Part shown: in pieces, positions 54,741 to 63,266 of the stretch
Layout of the letters: every line of letters starts with the position of its first letter
Position numbering within the stretch: the stretch's first letter is position 1
From: Fen-1298 sp963833465
Lineage (GTDB): Bacteria > Bacteroidota > Ignavibacteria > UBA10030
NCBI GenBank assembly: GCA_963833465.1
Contig: CAWHXW010000004.1
Coordinates: forward strand, 1,194,018 to 1,258,017
Length of the DNA: 64,000 nucleotides
Reading direction: 5' to 3'
Translations under genes and position numbers: made by a program
The notes under the pieces: model-generated
What the model was told of the DNA's origin: nothing
What the model saw: only the letters and a program-made list of their open reading frames with translations
Databases searched by the model: none

Positions 54741-55529
54741 TTAACTTCCCCTGTTAACAGGAACGTTTAAAACAACTCGGGTACCTTTCCCAGCATTGCC
54801 TGTAATTGCAATTTTTCCTCCTAATATCCGGGATCGTTCCTGCATACTCAAAATTCCTAATGACTCGGGGTGAACAATCATTGCTTGGTCGATGCCTTTA
54901 CCATTGTCAGTAATTTCTACTTTGAGTTCGCCATTGTTCAATTGCATCGCAACTTCAGCGTGCGTTGCACATGAATGACGGGCAATATTTGTCAATGCTT
55001 CTTGAATGATTCTATAAACGCCAGTTGTCATCGCATCGTCAAAATGAGGGAGATTGTCTGTTTGCAAAAATTTTACTTCGATTGAAGTCCGCTTTGTAAA
55101 TTCACATATATACCACTCCACCGCTGCTTCCAAACCGACCGTATCTAATATTTTGGGCCGCAATCCTGAAGAAATTCTCTGGACAGTTTTCGCTGTTGTA
55201 TCAACCATTGCTCGAATGGCTTGGTACCGTTCTTTTACGCCACGTTTCATTACAGTATGTTTTCCTAACCAGAGCAAATCATATTTAATGCCTGTGAGAG
55301 ATCCACCAAGCTCATCGTGCAGTTCACGGGCAATTTGTTTTTGTTCTTCTTCTCTTGCCGATTGCAGCTTTTCTGAAAATATTTGCATCTGGCGCAGTCG
55401 TTCACGCTGGGCAGTTTCAATTTTGCGATGGCTGCGTACCATCATTAACACAAAGAAGGAAAACAATCCTAACATTACAATAGTAACGCTGAAAATTGCT
55501 AATAGTATTATATTTGAGTCTGAGGACAC
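54741..55529 (-). CDS. HisKA_3 sensor histidine kinase without sensor domain
   Basis: A 262-residue kinase. One N-terminal TM (LLAIFSVTIVMLGLFSFFVLMMV) is followed directly by a coiled coil and the HisKA_3 box with the phosphorylated His in IARELHDELGGSLTGI (about residue 68). The HATPase domain has N-box TNIARHS, G1 DNGKGID, and G2 GILSMQER. There is no extracytoplasmic sensing domain. The GTG start overlaps the end of the upstream membrane protein by 22 bases, with AGGA upstream. It should phosphorylate the response regulator that follows. The membrane protein upstream is the natural candidate for the sensor. Confidence 0.93.
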   Translation of the reverse strand: MSSDSNIILLAIFSVTIVMLGLFSFFVLMMVRSHRKIETAQRERLRQMQIFSEKLQSAREEEQKQIARELHDELGGSLTGIKYDLLWLGKHTVMKRGVKERYQAIRAMVDTTAKTVQRISSGLRPKILDTVGLEAAVEWYICEFTKRTSIEVKFLQTDNLPHFDDAMTTGVYRIIQEALTNIARHSCATHAEVAMQLNNGELKVEITDNGKGIDQAMIVHPESLGILSMQERSRILGGKIAITGNAGKGTRVVLNVPVNRGS

Positions 55530-56149
55530 AGGAATCCTATAGTGAACAGCATATTAAAAATAATTTTAAGAGTCCAATCCATTGATACAATAAGGAAAAA
55601 TTTTTCTGTTGAGTAATGGATAAGAATTTCTCGTAATGCAATAGTTAGGAGTGTGCCCGAATAGTAAATTACAAAGGAAAGTAGTACCCAGAAACGATAA
55701 TTATTTATCAATGGCTGCACTCGATTGCCTATAACGATAAATAAAGTATATCCCGCACTAAGTGTGAGAAGAACCTGCGAAATACTCCCAGTCATTGAAT
55801 AAAATCCATTCAGAGGTTCAAATGTAGCCTTTGCAATGATCCAAAACAACAAATAAAATATAAATAATGCTTGAAAAAACCGCTTCATCCGATACGATTC
55901 TTGCCATACAGAAATAATAGATATGATGAATATATATTCTACAAGATAATACATATGTACAAGTCCCACATGAAGTATATATTCTCTAATGAACCATATA
56001 AGAATAATATCGGCAGCTAATGCAGCTATAATATAATAGAAGAGGATTTTCATCCCGTGATGAATGACTTTTATTTTTGAAATTCCAACGCAAATTGGTA
56101 AAACCGAACTGAAAAGTGCTATATATGCCAAGAAAGGATATTTATACAT
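55508..56149 (-). CDS. Multi-pass membrane protein upstream of the histidine kinase, possible sensor
   Basis: A 213-residue protein with about seven TM helices and very short loops. I see no named family. Its last 22 bases overlap the kinase gene, whose start lies inside it, so the proteins are made together. Because the kinase lacks a sensor domain, a signal-receiving role for this protein is a reasonable inference. Its own upstream region is AT-rich and contains an inverted repeat at 56252-56290. Confidence 0.7.
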   Translation of the reverse strand: MYKYPFLAYIALFSSVLPICVGISKIKVIHHGMKILFYYIIAALAADIILIWFIREYILHVGLVHMYYLVEYIFIISIISVWQESYRMKRFFQALFIFYLLFWIIAKATFEPLNGFYSMTGSISQVLLTLSAGYTLFIVIGNRVQPLINNYRFWVLLSFVIYYSGTLLTIALREILIHYSTEKFFLIVSMDWTLKIIFNMLFTIGFLCPQTQI

Positions 56150-56251
56150 TTGAATAAATATTTAGAAAAGTATTATACAATTATCATATTTAGATAAACA
56201 AAAGGTCGTTTAATCAACAAGAATAAAAGTTCGCTGCAATATTATAATTAT

Positions 56252-56290
56252 AATGCGGTGGCATTGTCTGGTGTGCAACCCCATCGCATT
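56252..56290. repeat. Inverted repeat between two minus-strand genes
   Basis: AATGCGGTGG (56252-56261) pairs with CCATCGCATT (56281-56290) with one G-U in ten positions, loop 19 bases. It lies 52 bases beyond the stop of the small secreted protein (56343-56726). It may be a weak terminator for that gene; no U run is present. Confidence 0.4.
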
Positions 56291-56342
56291 GGTTTTAAGA
56301 TAATAAATGAATCACGCTCTTGCAATCTTTGTGTGTCAATTG

Positions 56343-56726
56343 TTAGCAGAATGGCGGACAATAGGATATGGGTCCGACTAACACACCAGATAAGATGTTC
56401 TTGCCATATTTGTCAACTCCAATGATTACAATTCTAGGCTTACCTTCTAATGGTGTACCAAAGTAAACTCTTACTGTAGCACATCCGGGCTGTACCAAAA
56501 CTTTTTGGATTTCTGTTTTAAAATATTTAGTTAAAATATTATTATCGACATTTAGGAGGCAGATATTTGTCAATCCTGTAGCTTTTTGAAGAGCGATAAT
56601 GGTTTCATAACCGATAGAATTTACCTGATCGGCTTTGACTGACTGATTCGTTAATGGATAAATGAAAAGTACAATCGCCAGTACGGCGAGGATCGAAGTG
56701 GTAAAAAAAATTCTCTTTCTAGACAT
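56343..56726 (-). CDS. Small secreted or membrane-anchored protein, unrecognised
   Basis: A 127-residue protein with an N-terminal TM or signal segment (FFTTSILAVLAIVLFIYPL) and a 100-residue extracytoplasmic domain. The domain alternates strands and helices (YETIIALQKATGL, ATVRVYFGTPLEGKPRIVIIGVDKYGK) and ends with Pro/Cys-rich YCPPFC; two further Cys (CLL, GCATV) could form disulfides. I recognise no family. An AAGGAG site lies upstream of the ATG. It is alone between the kinase operon and a long gene-poor stretch. Confidence 0.6.
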   Translation of the reverse strand: MSRKRIFFTTSILAVLAIVLFIYPLTNQSVKADQVNSIGYETIIALQKATGLTNICLLNVDNNILTKYFKTEIQKVLVQPGCATVRVYFGTPLEGKPRIVIIGVDKYGKNILSGVLVGPISYCPPFC

Positions 56727-57700
56727 TTTAATTCTCCTTAAAAATGTTTCTTTTATGGTTTAGTTCCAAAGAAATTTGCTTCGCTAAGAACTAGATTTTC
56801 TTAGCAATGGTACCTTGCAATTTGCTGCAAAGAAATTCATTGGTTTTCTATAAATCAAAACTTTAGGATGTGAATATCAGAATTGATGTGGTGGGGAGCG
56901 ATTAAGGTGTGGCTTACAATTTACAGCCATTGTTGTTCTTTCGATGCAGTGTAATATCTATATCATATAAGTATTGTACACCAATTTTATATCCAGCATT
57001 TTCAACCAATCTCCTTTGTCTATTAACAAATAAATTAACTCACCATCTCGATTTTATTTTTTACAGGATTTCTGTATTTGACCTTAACACAAGCTCGATC
57101 TACATCTTTCTAAGAAGATAAACTAAGCAGTAGACAATTTATCTTCGCTTGATATTAAACTTACCAGCATTTATTCTTACCATTATTTACTCATTTGCAT
57201 GTTAAATGTCTGTCGTATTTTAACAAGTTGTTTGTAGCTATTTTTGTGAGGCAGTTGTCGCTAAAAAAGAAATGATTTGACTATACCCATATCTGCAAAT
57301 GAAGGGATTGATAGAGTTTTCACAGAAATGCTCCAAAAATCTGGATAATTTCGACTTTTCAAAAGAGACGAGAAAGAATCAATGGCACCTTTGTTACATT
57401 ATATTCAATGGTTTCTGCATAGATTTCAACATCACAAATCATGCAATTTTTATTCTTTTTCCTGTGCATTCAATATTATGCATAATAAAAATACGGCAAC
57501 TTATTTGTTAAAATACTACAAGGCGAAAAATTGCTTTTCCACCCCACTCTAATATATATTATGCACTAATAGCTTAACCATTGTTAAAGTAAACTATGAA
57601 GATTTTAAAATCCGTTTTATCACATAAGAATTTTAACGCATATATATGCAATCCCACAATCGACAATCAATATACAAATGCATGGAAATAGGCATTAGCG
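56727..57700. other. Long gene-poor intergenic region
   Basis: About 970 bases with no credible gene on either strand. Short open frames at 56909-57121 (+) and 57299-57511 (+) encode Cys/Phe/Ile-rich translations without ribosome binding sites and look random. The region is AT-rich and holds the promoter of the small secreted gene on the minus strand. Its length is unusual for this window. Confidence 0.5.
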
Positions 57701-57874
57701 ATGAATGACATAAAAGAAGAAAATAATGTACTACCTGCTGATAAAATTCTTCACGAAGCAACCACAGTATTACAAGCCGCCCTTCAGCATGCGCTTGAAC
57801 TTTCTGAAGTTGGAGTAACCGATGATGAGTACCAGTCTCATGCGCGTTCTCATTACCAGTGTAGCTGCGCATAA
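57701..57874 (+). CDS. Small hypothetical protein (57 residues)
   Basis: This short frame runs from ATG 57701 to TAA 57872-57874 and was found by eye. The first 45 residues look protein-like: an acidic N-terminus (MNDIKEENN), then an amphipathic helix with ATTVLQAALQHALELSEVGV. The end (HARSHYQCSCA) is odd. A second frame in +1 (57822-58016) starts inside it, so the two may be halves of one gene interrupted by a frameshift. The ribosome binding site is weak (GGAAATAGG, 9 bases upstream). Function unknown. Confidence 0.35.
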   Translation: MNDIKEENNVLPADKILHEATTVLQAALQHALELSEVGVTDDEYQSHARSHYQCSCA

Positions 57875-58016
57875 CTATACTTCGCTGGGGGATAATATTA
57901 ATTTTAAAACTGAAGTGCGCGATCTTAGAATTGTTAAAGAGGTTATTTTCAGAATGGCAGAAATGCGATTCGGTCACACAAATAATGTAATGAATGAATT
58001 CAAATATACCGTATAA
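57822..58016 (+). CDS. Small hypothetical protein overlapping the previous frame
   Basis: A 64-residue frame starting with a double ATG and ending at TAA 58014-58016. It overlaps the 57-residue frame by 53 bases and is shifted by +1 relative to it. The part after residue 20 (NFKTEVRDLRIVKEVIFRMAEM) looks more protein-like than random. Either it is the continuation of the upstream frame after a frameshift, or a decayed gene remnant. I recognise no family, and a longer minus-strand frame over the same bases (57633-58046) looks like a shadow. Confidence 0.3.
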   Translation: MMSTSLMRVLITSVAAHNYTSLGDNINFKTEVRDLRIVKEVIFRMAEMRFGHTNNVMNEFKYTV

Positions 58017-58095
58017 CATAAACCTGTTGTCTAAAATATTACGCATTTAAAATAATTCCTAATTACCAATTATAATCAGCTAACTATTTGTATAT

Positions 58096-58143
58096 GATGT
58101 CGGGCATCTCAGAATACAGCTATTGAGGAAGGTGTCCGACATC
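58096..58143. promoter_or_regulatory. Paired quasi-palindromic sites upstream of the papain-like protease
   Basis: GATGTCGGGCATC (58096-58108) and GGTGTCCGACATC (58131-58143) are 70 bases upstream of the protease start. They pair over 13 positions with two G-U, and each is also close to a palindrome of GATGTC-GACATC. So the DNA may hold two adjacent dimer sites, or the RNA a hairpin with a 22-base loop. No U run follows, so a terminator is not favoured. Confidence 0.45.
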
Positions 58144-58212
58144 TCGGGGGATTATGTTCATTCATGCATGAAACTTTTTTGCTTTTAATAATTTTTATTA
58201 CAGGAGGATGGC

Positions 58213-59013
58213 ATGGTATTACGCAAATCTGTAACACACACAAAATCTAAAGCTTTAGTGAAGCTTCGTTATGGCTGGGTTCCGGATGTGCCCGACCAGC
58301 GAGATCTTCTTTTCAGCGCAGTTCGTCCTACTCTATTAGAGGTTCCTCCGCGCATTGACTTGCGCCCCACTTGTTCACCAGTGGAAAATCAAGGAAATCT
58401 TGGAAGTTGCACGAGTAATGCTCTTGCCGGCGCAATAGAATTTCTCGAACGAAAGGATCATGTATCATTCGTAAATGCAAGCAGATTGTTTATCTATTAC
58501 AATGAAAGGGCTATAGAGGGGACTGTCAAGTCGGATGCGGGGGCAATGATACGAGATGGAATTAAAACGCTAAAGAAACAAGGAGTATGTTCTGAAAAAT
58601 ATTGGCCGTATATAATTTCAAAATTTGCTACTAAGCCAAACACAGCTTGTTACAAAGAAGCATTGAATCGCCAAATCGTATCGTACAGCCGCATTCTTAC
58701 ACTTGATGATATGCGAACATGTCTTGCCGACGGTTTTCCGTTTGTGTTCGGATTTACTGTGTATGAAAGTTTCGAATCGCAAGAAGTTGCCAACACCGGT
58801 ATTTTACAAATGCCCCAACCGAATGAGCGCTCGCTTGGCGGCCATGCCGTGCTTGCTGTCGGATATGACGATGTGCAGAAACGATTCATTGTTCGTAACT
58901 CGTGGGGAATCATCTGGGGACAGAAAGGATATTTCACAATGCCGTATGAATATCTTACAAATCGTAATCTTGCCGATGATATGTGGACAATACGAAAAGG
59001 CGAAAATATGTAG
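58213..59013 (+). CDS. Papain-like (C1 family) cysteine peptidase
   Basis: A 266-residue peptidase without signal peptide or propeptide. The catalytic parts are the Gln60 and Cys66 in VENQGNLGSCTSNALAG, the His in GGHAVLAVGYDD near 211, and the Asn in RNSWGIIWGQKGYF near 229. The core starts near residue 20 (YGWVPDVPDQRDLLF). Bacterial proteins of this class act in the cytoplasm or are exported by unknown means. A strong AGGAGG precedes the ATG by five bases. It is the best-supported gene after the gene-poor region, and monocistronic. Confidence 0.9.
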   Translation: MVLRKSVTHTKSKALVKLRYGWVPDVPDQRDLLFSAVRPTLLEVPPRIDLRPTCSPVENQGNLGSCTSNALAGAIEFLERKDHVSFVNASRLFIYYNERAIEGTVKSDAGAMIRDGIKTLKKQGVCSEKYWPYIISKFATKPNTACYKEALNRQIVSYSRILTLDDMRTCLADGFPFVFGFTVYESFESQEVANTGILQMPQPNERSLGGHAVLAVGYDDVQKRFIVRNSWGIIWGQKGYFTMPYEYLTNRNLADDMWTIRKGENM

Positions 59014-59143
59014 CGATGAATTGATGAAGTCAGTTAATAAAGTTTTAATAAAAAGCTTTTCAGCATGAACTCGTTTCATCTATTCTATTTTTAAAATAAA
59101 TTGCATCAGGCGGTAGTCATTCACTATTTATTTACTTAAATAA

Positions 59144-60520
59144 TTACTTCGGTTCTGCGTGAATCGTAATTCTTCGAAGCTGTTTGAAATGCCGGAATAG
59201 CACTGCCTCCACATCTGAAATAATTTGATGTACTTCGTCGAGTGTTTTTGTCCTTTCGATTTGGCATGTAAGCGTAGCGTTGTATTGATGTCCTTCCTTT
59301 AACAAAGTTAAATCTTTGCATGCAAAGATAGCTTTATGCCGTTCCGTGACATCACAAATTTCCCTCGATAAATTCATTTCAGCGTCTGTCACTTTTGTAA
59401 GAATACGTTCGGACGGATGATATTCTTCCATATGAATTGTTACCTTGCCGATGGATTGAAGAGCAGTTTGAATTTGTTGTTCAATTTCAGAGGTAATTTC
59501 ATGCGCCTCAGTAAAACTTTTTCCTTTTGCATATTCTACATCAAAATCTATAAAATATTTCCCGGCAATGAGATAGACTTCAATATTGTGCGGCGCGCGC
59601 AGTCCTTTGTCCATCACAATCATCCGAATTTTATCAACGATAGTTTCATCTTTCGTTTCAAATGGTTCTGAATGAACAACAACATCAGCATCGGGATGAA
59701 TATCATGCACAACTCGTTCAATGCTATCCATAATTGCATGAGCACTTTGAAATGGAATTGTTCGGCGAATGGCAACAACCGTATCGACAAAAATATGCGC
59801 GCCGGAAGTACGGATGCGCACCTTGCGCAATTCTTCTACGCCTTCGACCGATTTAATGACGCTTTCCACTTCTTTAGTTAAGCTGTGCGGCACGCGATCC
59901 ATAAGGGCATCGATAGTGCGGCGTCCCAACCGATAGCTTACGAAAAGGACAAGCAATGCAACTCCAATAGCGGCAACTGCATCGAACTCTGGATATCCAA
60001 GCCATACAAAAAATAAGCCGCCTATCACAGTGAGAGACGACCAGATATCGCTGGAAAAATGCAGCGCATCTGCTTCAAGCGCTTGACTTTTGTGTTTTCT
60101 TGCAACTCGAAGTAAAGCGCGCGAGCGGCTTATGTCAATTAAAATAGACACACTCATTACAATAAAACCCCAAATATTTGTTTCGATGAAGTATGTATGA
60201 GTAATTAACCTGTTAACACCTTCCCAGACAATCCACGCGCACGTTAGAACGAGGAGAAGTGTTTCTACGAACGCAGAAATATTTTCTAACTTGCCATGAC
60301 CGTATGGATGGTCTTCATCAGCGGGTAGATCAGCAAATGTAATTGCGAGCAGTGTAATCATGGATGCGAGAAGATCAAGACCGGAGTGTGCTGCTTCGGA
60401 TAAGATGCCAAGACTGTTTGTCCATAGACCTATGCCAAGTTTGAAACTTGTCAAGAACACTGCTGCAAGCACCGAGGTTAGTGCTATTAATCTTTTTTCT
60501 TTGGCGGCTGTGAATGTCAT
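59144..60520 (-). CDS. Cation diffusion facilitator (CDF) with a doubled C-terminal domain
   Basis: A 458-residue transporter, longer than the about 300-residue norm. The six-TM core has the metal-site pair HSGLD in TM2 (about residues 46-50) and EADALHFSSD in TM5 (a DxxHxxxD arrangement near 150), the first His variant favouring Zn/Fe/Mn or similar divalent ions over Asp-Asp transporters. After TM6 a first cytoplasmic dimerisation domain (SVEGVEELRKVRIRTSGAHIFVDTVVAI) is followed by a second copy-like region (LIAGKYFIDFDVEYAKGKS) and a third strand-rich part. The substrate metal cannot be read. Confidence 0.9.
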   Translation of the reverse strand: MTFTAAKEKRLIALTSVLAAVFLTSFKLGIGLWTNSLGILSEAAHSGLDLLASMITLLAITFADLPADEDHPYGHGKLENISAFVETLLLVLTCAWIVWEGVNRLITHTYFIETNIWGFIVMSVSILIDISRSRALLRVARKHKSQALEADALHFSSDIWSSLTVIGGLFFVWLGYPEFDAVAAIGVALLVLFVSYRLGRRTIDALMDRVPHSLTKEVESVIKSVEGVEELRKVRIRTSGAHIFVDTVVAIRRTIPFQSAHAIMDSIERVVHDIHPDADVVVHSEPFETKDETIVDKIRMIVMDKGLRAPHNIEVYLIAGKYFIDFDVEYAKGKSFTEAHEITSEIEQQIQTALQSIGKVTIHMEEYHPSERILTKVTDAEMNLSREICDVTERHKAIFACKDLTLLKEGHQYNATLTCQIERTKTLDEVHQIISDVEAVLFRHFKQLRRITIHAEPK

Positions 60521-60682
60521 ATAAAATTAATTCTTTATTGATTGCCAATATACAGAGCGTTTAGAAAGAGTGCAACGAGCATTGCAAAGCAAAGCGAGTT
60601 TGCATATATTCACAACAGTTGAACGACTCATGGAACTGATAAATATAGTGAACGAAAAGAAATATCATATTTAAAAACAACT

Positions 60683-61384
60683 ATGCGTATAGCTATCATT
60701 TCCGATATTCATTCCAATCTTGAAGCGTTAACAAAAGCTTTGGAAATTATTGATCAGCAATCTTTCGATAAAATTATTTGTCTTGGTGATATCGTTGGGT
60801 ACGGGGCAAATCCTAATGAATGCATCGAACTTGTGCGCCGACGGTGCGATATCGTCATCAAGGGCAATCATGAAGAAGCTGTGCTGGATATGACTGCAGC
60901 CGAAAATTTTACTGACAATGCGCGCGCGGCTATCATATGGACACATAATCAGATCACCGAGGAGAATCTCGCCTACATCCGCTCGCTTTCTTTCGTTCAT
61001 CGAAGTAGTGATGCTTTTTTTGTTCATGCTTCTCCCTGCGAACCAACGCAATGGAATTACATTTTTGAAGAAGGCGCAGCAGCATCCGCCTTCCAATGTT
61101 TTTCAGAATCTCTTTGCTTCATCGGCCATACACATATGCCGGCAATTTTTTCAATCAACGGATACGAATCTGTAATTACAAAAGATGAACGTTATCTTGT
61201 CAATGTAGGAAGTGTTGGTCAACCACGAGATCAAAACACACAGCTAAGTTTCGGTCTGTTAGACACGAACGCATGGACATATGAAAACATCCGTGCTCAT
61301 TATGATATTGAGACAACGGTAAGAAAAATCTTAAATACTGATTTGCCTTCGAGGTTAGGACAGCGATTATTGTTTGGAGTATGA
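60683..61384 (+). CDS. YfcE-like metallophosphoesterase
   Basis: A 233-residue calcineurin-like phosphoesterase. Metal-site motifs in order: ISDIHSN (Asp8, His10), LGDIVGYGANP (Asp37), KGNHEEAV (Asn66, His67), FVHASP and FIGHTHMP. This is the YfcE/MJ0936 layout of small bacterial phosphodiesterases, likely acting on phosphodiester or nucleotide substrates. Divergent from the CDF transporter, convergent with the ECF sigma gene. Confidence 0.9.
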   Translation: MRIAIISDIHSNLEALTKALEIIDQQSFDKIICLGDIVGYGANPNECIELVRRRCDIVIKGNHEEAVLDMTAAENFTDNARAAIIWTHNQITEENLAYIRSLSFVHRSSDAFFVHASPCEPTQWNYIFEEGAAASAFQCFSESLCFIGHTHMPAIFSINGYESVITKDERYLVNVGSVGQPRDQNTQLSFGLLDTNAWTYENIRAHYDIETTVRKILNTDLPSRLGQRLLFGV

Positions 61385-61430
61385 TTGTATTAAGAATTGC
61401 GAATGGATAATTTGCGGTTGAGAACGGAGA

Positions 61431-61471
61431 GATTGAAGATCCAAAGTTAATCAAGAGTTTCATCTTCAATC
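61431..61471. repeat. Inverted repeat overlapping the end of the sigma-factor gene
   Basis: GATTGAAGAT (61431-61440) and ATCTTCAATC (61462-61471) are exact complements around 21 bases. The right arm is in the last codons of the ECF sigma gene, the left arm in the convergent intergenic region. It could act as a bidirectional terminator without U run, or an antisense barrier. Confidence 0.4.
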
Positions 61472-62073
61472 ATACCGCGCTCTTCAGCATAATTATGAAG
61501 CTTTTCTTCCAGCATTTTTCTGCCGCGATGTAAACGTGAACGTACGGTACCTATTGGGCAATTTAAAAAATCTGAAATTTCTTCGTATGTCAATTGTTCA
61601 ATGTCGCACAAAATTACAACTGTGCGAAAATCTTCCGGCAGCGATTGCAATGCTTGTGTGACTTCGTCGCTCAGCATATTGCTGTACATTTGTTTCTGCA
61701 AGTCATTAGAGTCAGTACTATTGTCGCGAATAGAATCATAAAAGTTTTCAACATCATCGTAGTCAACCATGCCAGGCTCGCGCGCTTCTTTGCGATAGCG
61801 ATTAATGTAGGAATTTTTCATAATCCGGAAGAGCCATGCGCGAATATTTGTTCCCTTCTCGTATTTATCCCAAAAACGAAATGCTTTCATGAAAGTTTCT
61901 TGCAAAAGATCTTTTGCATCATCTGCGTCGCCGGTAGTGCGTAATGCAAAGTTGAACAAGATCTGTTTATGCGGTAGCACATCCGTTTCAAATTCTCTCT
62001 GCCGTTTGCGGAGCGCTTTAGAGGCAGTAGAATCTTCTAAAATATCTGATTCTATGTAAGCTGTACTTGTCAT
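61447..62073 (-). CDS. ECF-type RNA polymerase sigma factor
   Basis: A 208-residue sigma factor with region 2 (LFNFALRTTGDADDAKDLLQETFMKAFRFWDKYEKGTNIRAWLFRIMKNSYINRYRK, about 38-94) and region 4 (LQSLPEDFRTVVILCDIEQLTYEEISDFLNCPIGTVRSRLHRGRKML, about 140-187). No anti-sigma gene is adjacent, unless the M14 peptidase acts indirectly. The ATG overlaps the M14 peptidase stop codon as ATGA, so expression is coupled to it. The tail ends in ERGMIEDETLD. Confidence 0.95.
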   Translation of the reverse strand: MTSTAYIESDILEDSTASKALRKRQREFETDVLPHKQILFNFALRTTGDADDAKDLLQETFMKAFRFWDKYEKGTNIRAWLFRIMKNSYINRYRKEAREPGMVDYDDVENFYDSIRDNSTDSNDLQKQMYSNMLSDEVTQALQSLPEDFRTVVILCDIEQLTYEEISDFLNCPIGTVRSRLHRGRKMLEEKLHNYAEERGMIEDETLD

Positions 62074-63266
62074 GTTCGCTTTAGAAGCAGCGGTAACTCG
62101 CTTGCAGAAAATGAATTGTCCAATTTGATTCGATTTGGATCAAGTTTTGCACCAAGTGCGTCTACATCTTCTTCTAAAGCTGTAAAAGTTCTGAGGTCGC
62201 CGATTTCCACGATTGTGGCGGTTCGTTCCAATAAATCTGTTAAGTTGTTCCTTCGCATTTCAAAATTAATGCCAACATCTACCCGGATTGAAGCTGTTTG
62301 ATTGTTCGATTGCATTACAGCATTCCGAATTATATGATCGTATCCTAATTTCATATTAAATGGAATTTGTTCATAAATTGTTATATCTGCATTATCACTT
62401 TCGCCGGTGGCGATTGCATAGAGCGTCGTCATTAAAGCGATACAATTCAGTTTTCTAATAAAAAATTTATTGGGATCACTTCTCCATCCGCCAGATTCTA
62501 CCAGTACAGTGCTTGTTCCCCACTTCTGAATATTATCGCCAAATGCGCGCGGTTCAAATGTATCGTCCCATTTTGCCAGATAACCGGGAATAAATAGATT
62601 TAGGATTTCAGCAAATGTCGAAGCAACTTTTTTTGCTCTCAATCTAACCGGATTATCTGCATTCGACTCATCGATTGAAGGAGCAAGCAACGCAATTGCA
62701 GTAATTTTTTTTGTTGTGCCGACTGTCAGCCGTGTGTCTTGATCGTGAAGATTAAATCCATATTCCGGCTGATACTTGACACACATTTCTTTAAGAATTT
62801 TTGCTTCTGGAGTTTCTAGTGCCAGTGCATCACGATTAATGTCTATCAATTGAGCAGTTCGGCGTGTGAATCGCTCGGCTCCATCGGGGTTAAGCATTGG
62901 AACAATCAGTAACTTCAATTTTTCCTGAATGCTTTTTGTTACAATGTGTTTTGGATATTTTGAAAAAAAATTGAATATATCTATAATTGCCATAGTTGCT
63001 GTTGGTTCATCGCCATGCATCTGCGACCAGATCATTATTTTCGTCGATCCATTTCCTATCGAATAAAGCGAGATTGTTCTGCCTTCGCCCGAGGTACCTA
63101 ATGGCAGTTTAGTAAATAAATTCTGCTCATTAAAAGGTCGAAGCCATTTTAACATATCTGCATGCGTTATGCGGCAAGAAGTAATTTCAGATGCTTTGAA
63201 GGAATCGTACAATTCAAACAATTCGTGTGCAATATTTTGTGTTTTCAATTGAATAAATTTTACCAT
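62070..63266 (-). CDS. M14-family zinc carboxypeptidase-like protein
   Basis: A 398-residue metallopeptidase without signal peptide. The M14 site reads QMHGDEPTATMA (His84, Glu87), the distal His in NLHDQDT, INRDALALETPE in the substrate pocket, and the catalytic Glu in VLVESGGWRSDP. The C-terminal 100 residues are an additional domain of beta type. It is translated in overlap with the sigma-factor gene. A cell-wall or peptide carboxypeptidase role is plausible. Confidence 0.88.
   Translation of the reverse strand: MVKFIQLKTQNIAHELFELYDSFKASEITSCRITHADMLKWLRPFNEQNLFTKLPLGTSGEGRTISLYSIGNGSTKIMIWSQMHGDEPTATMAIIDIFNFFSKYPKHIVTKSIQEKLKLLIVPMLNPDGAERFTRRTAQLIDINRDALALETPEAKILKEMCVKYQPEYGFNLHDQDTRLTVGTTKKITAIALLAPSIDESNADNPVRLRAKKVASTFAEILNLFIPGYLAKWDDTFEPRAFGDNIQKWGTSTVLVESGGWRSDPNKFFIRKLNCIALMTTLYAIATGESDNADITIYEQIPFNMKLGYDHIIRNAVMQSNNQTASIRVDVGINFEMRRNNLTDLLERTATIVEIGDLRTFTALEEDVDALGAKLDPNRIKLDNSFSASELPLLLKRT

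Noticed and set aside
56909..57121. 70-residue plus-strand frame in the gene-poor region
   Set aside because: Phe/Ile/Tyr-rich translation of AT-rich DNA with no ribosome binding site and no family resemblance; the same holds for 57299-57511.
57633..58046. 137-residue minus-strand frame across the small-gene region
   Set aside because: Composition is random-looking (His, Cys, Leu mixed), no ribosome binding site and no recognisable domain; the plus-strand frames look more protein-like.
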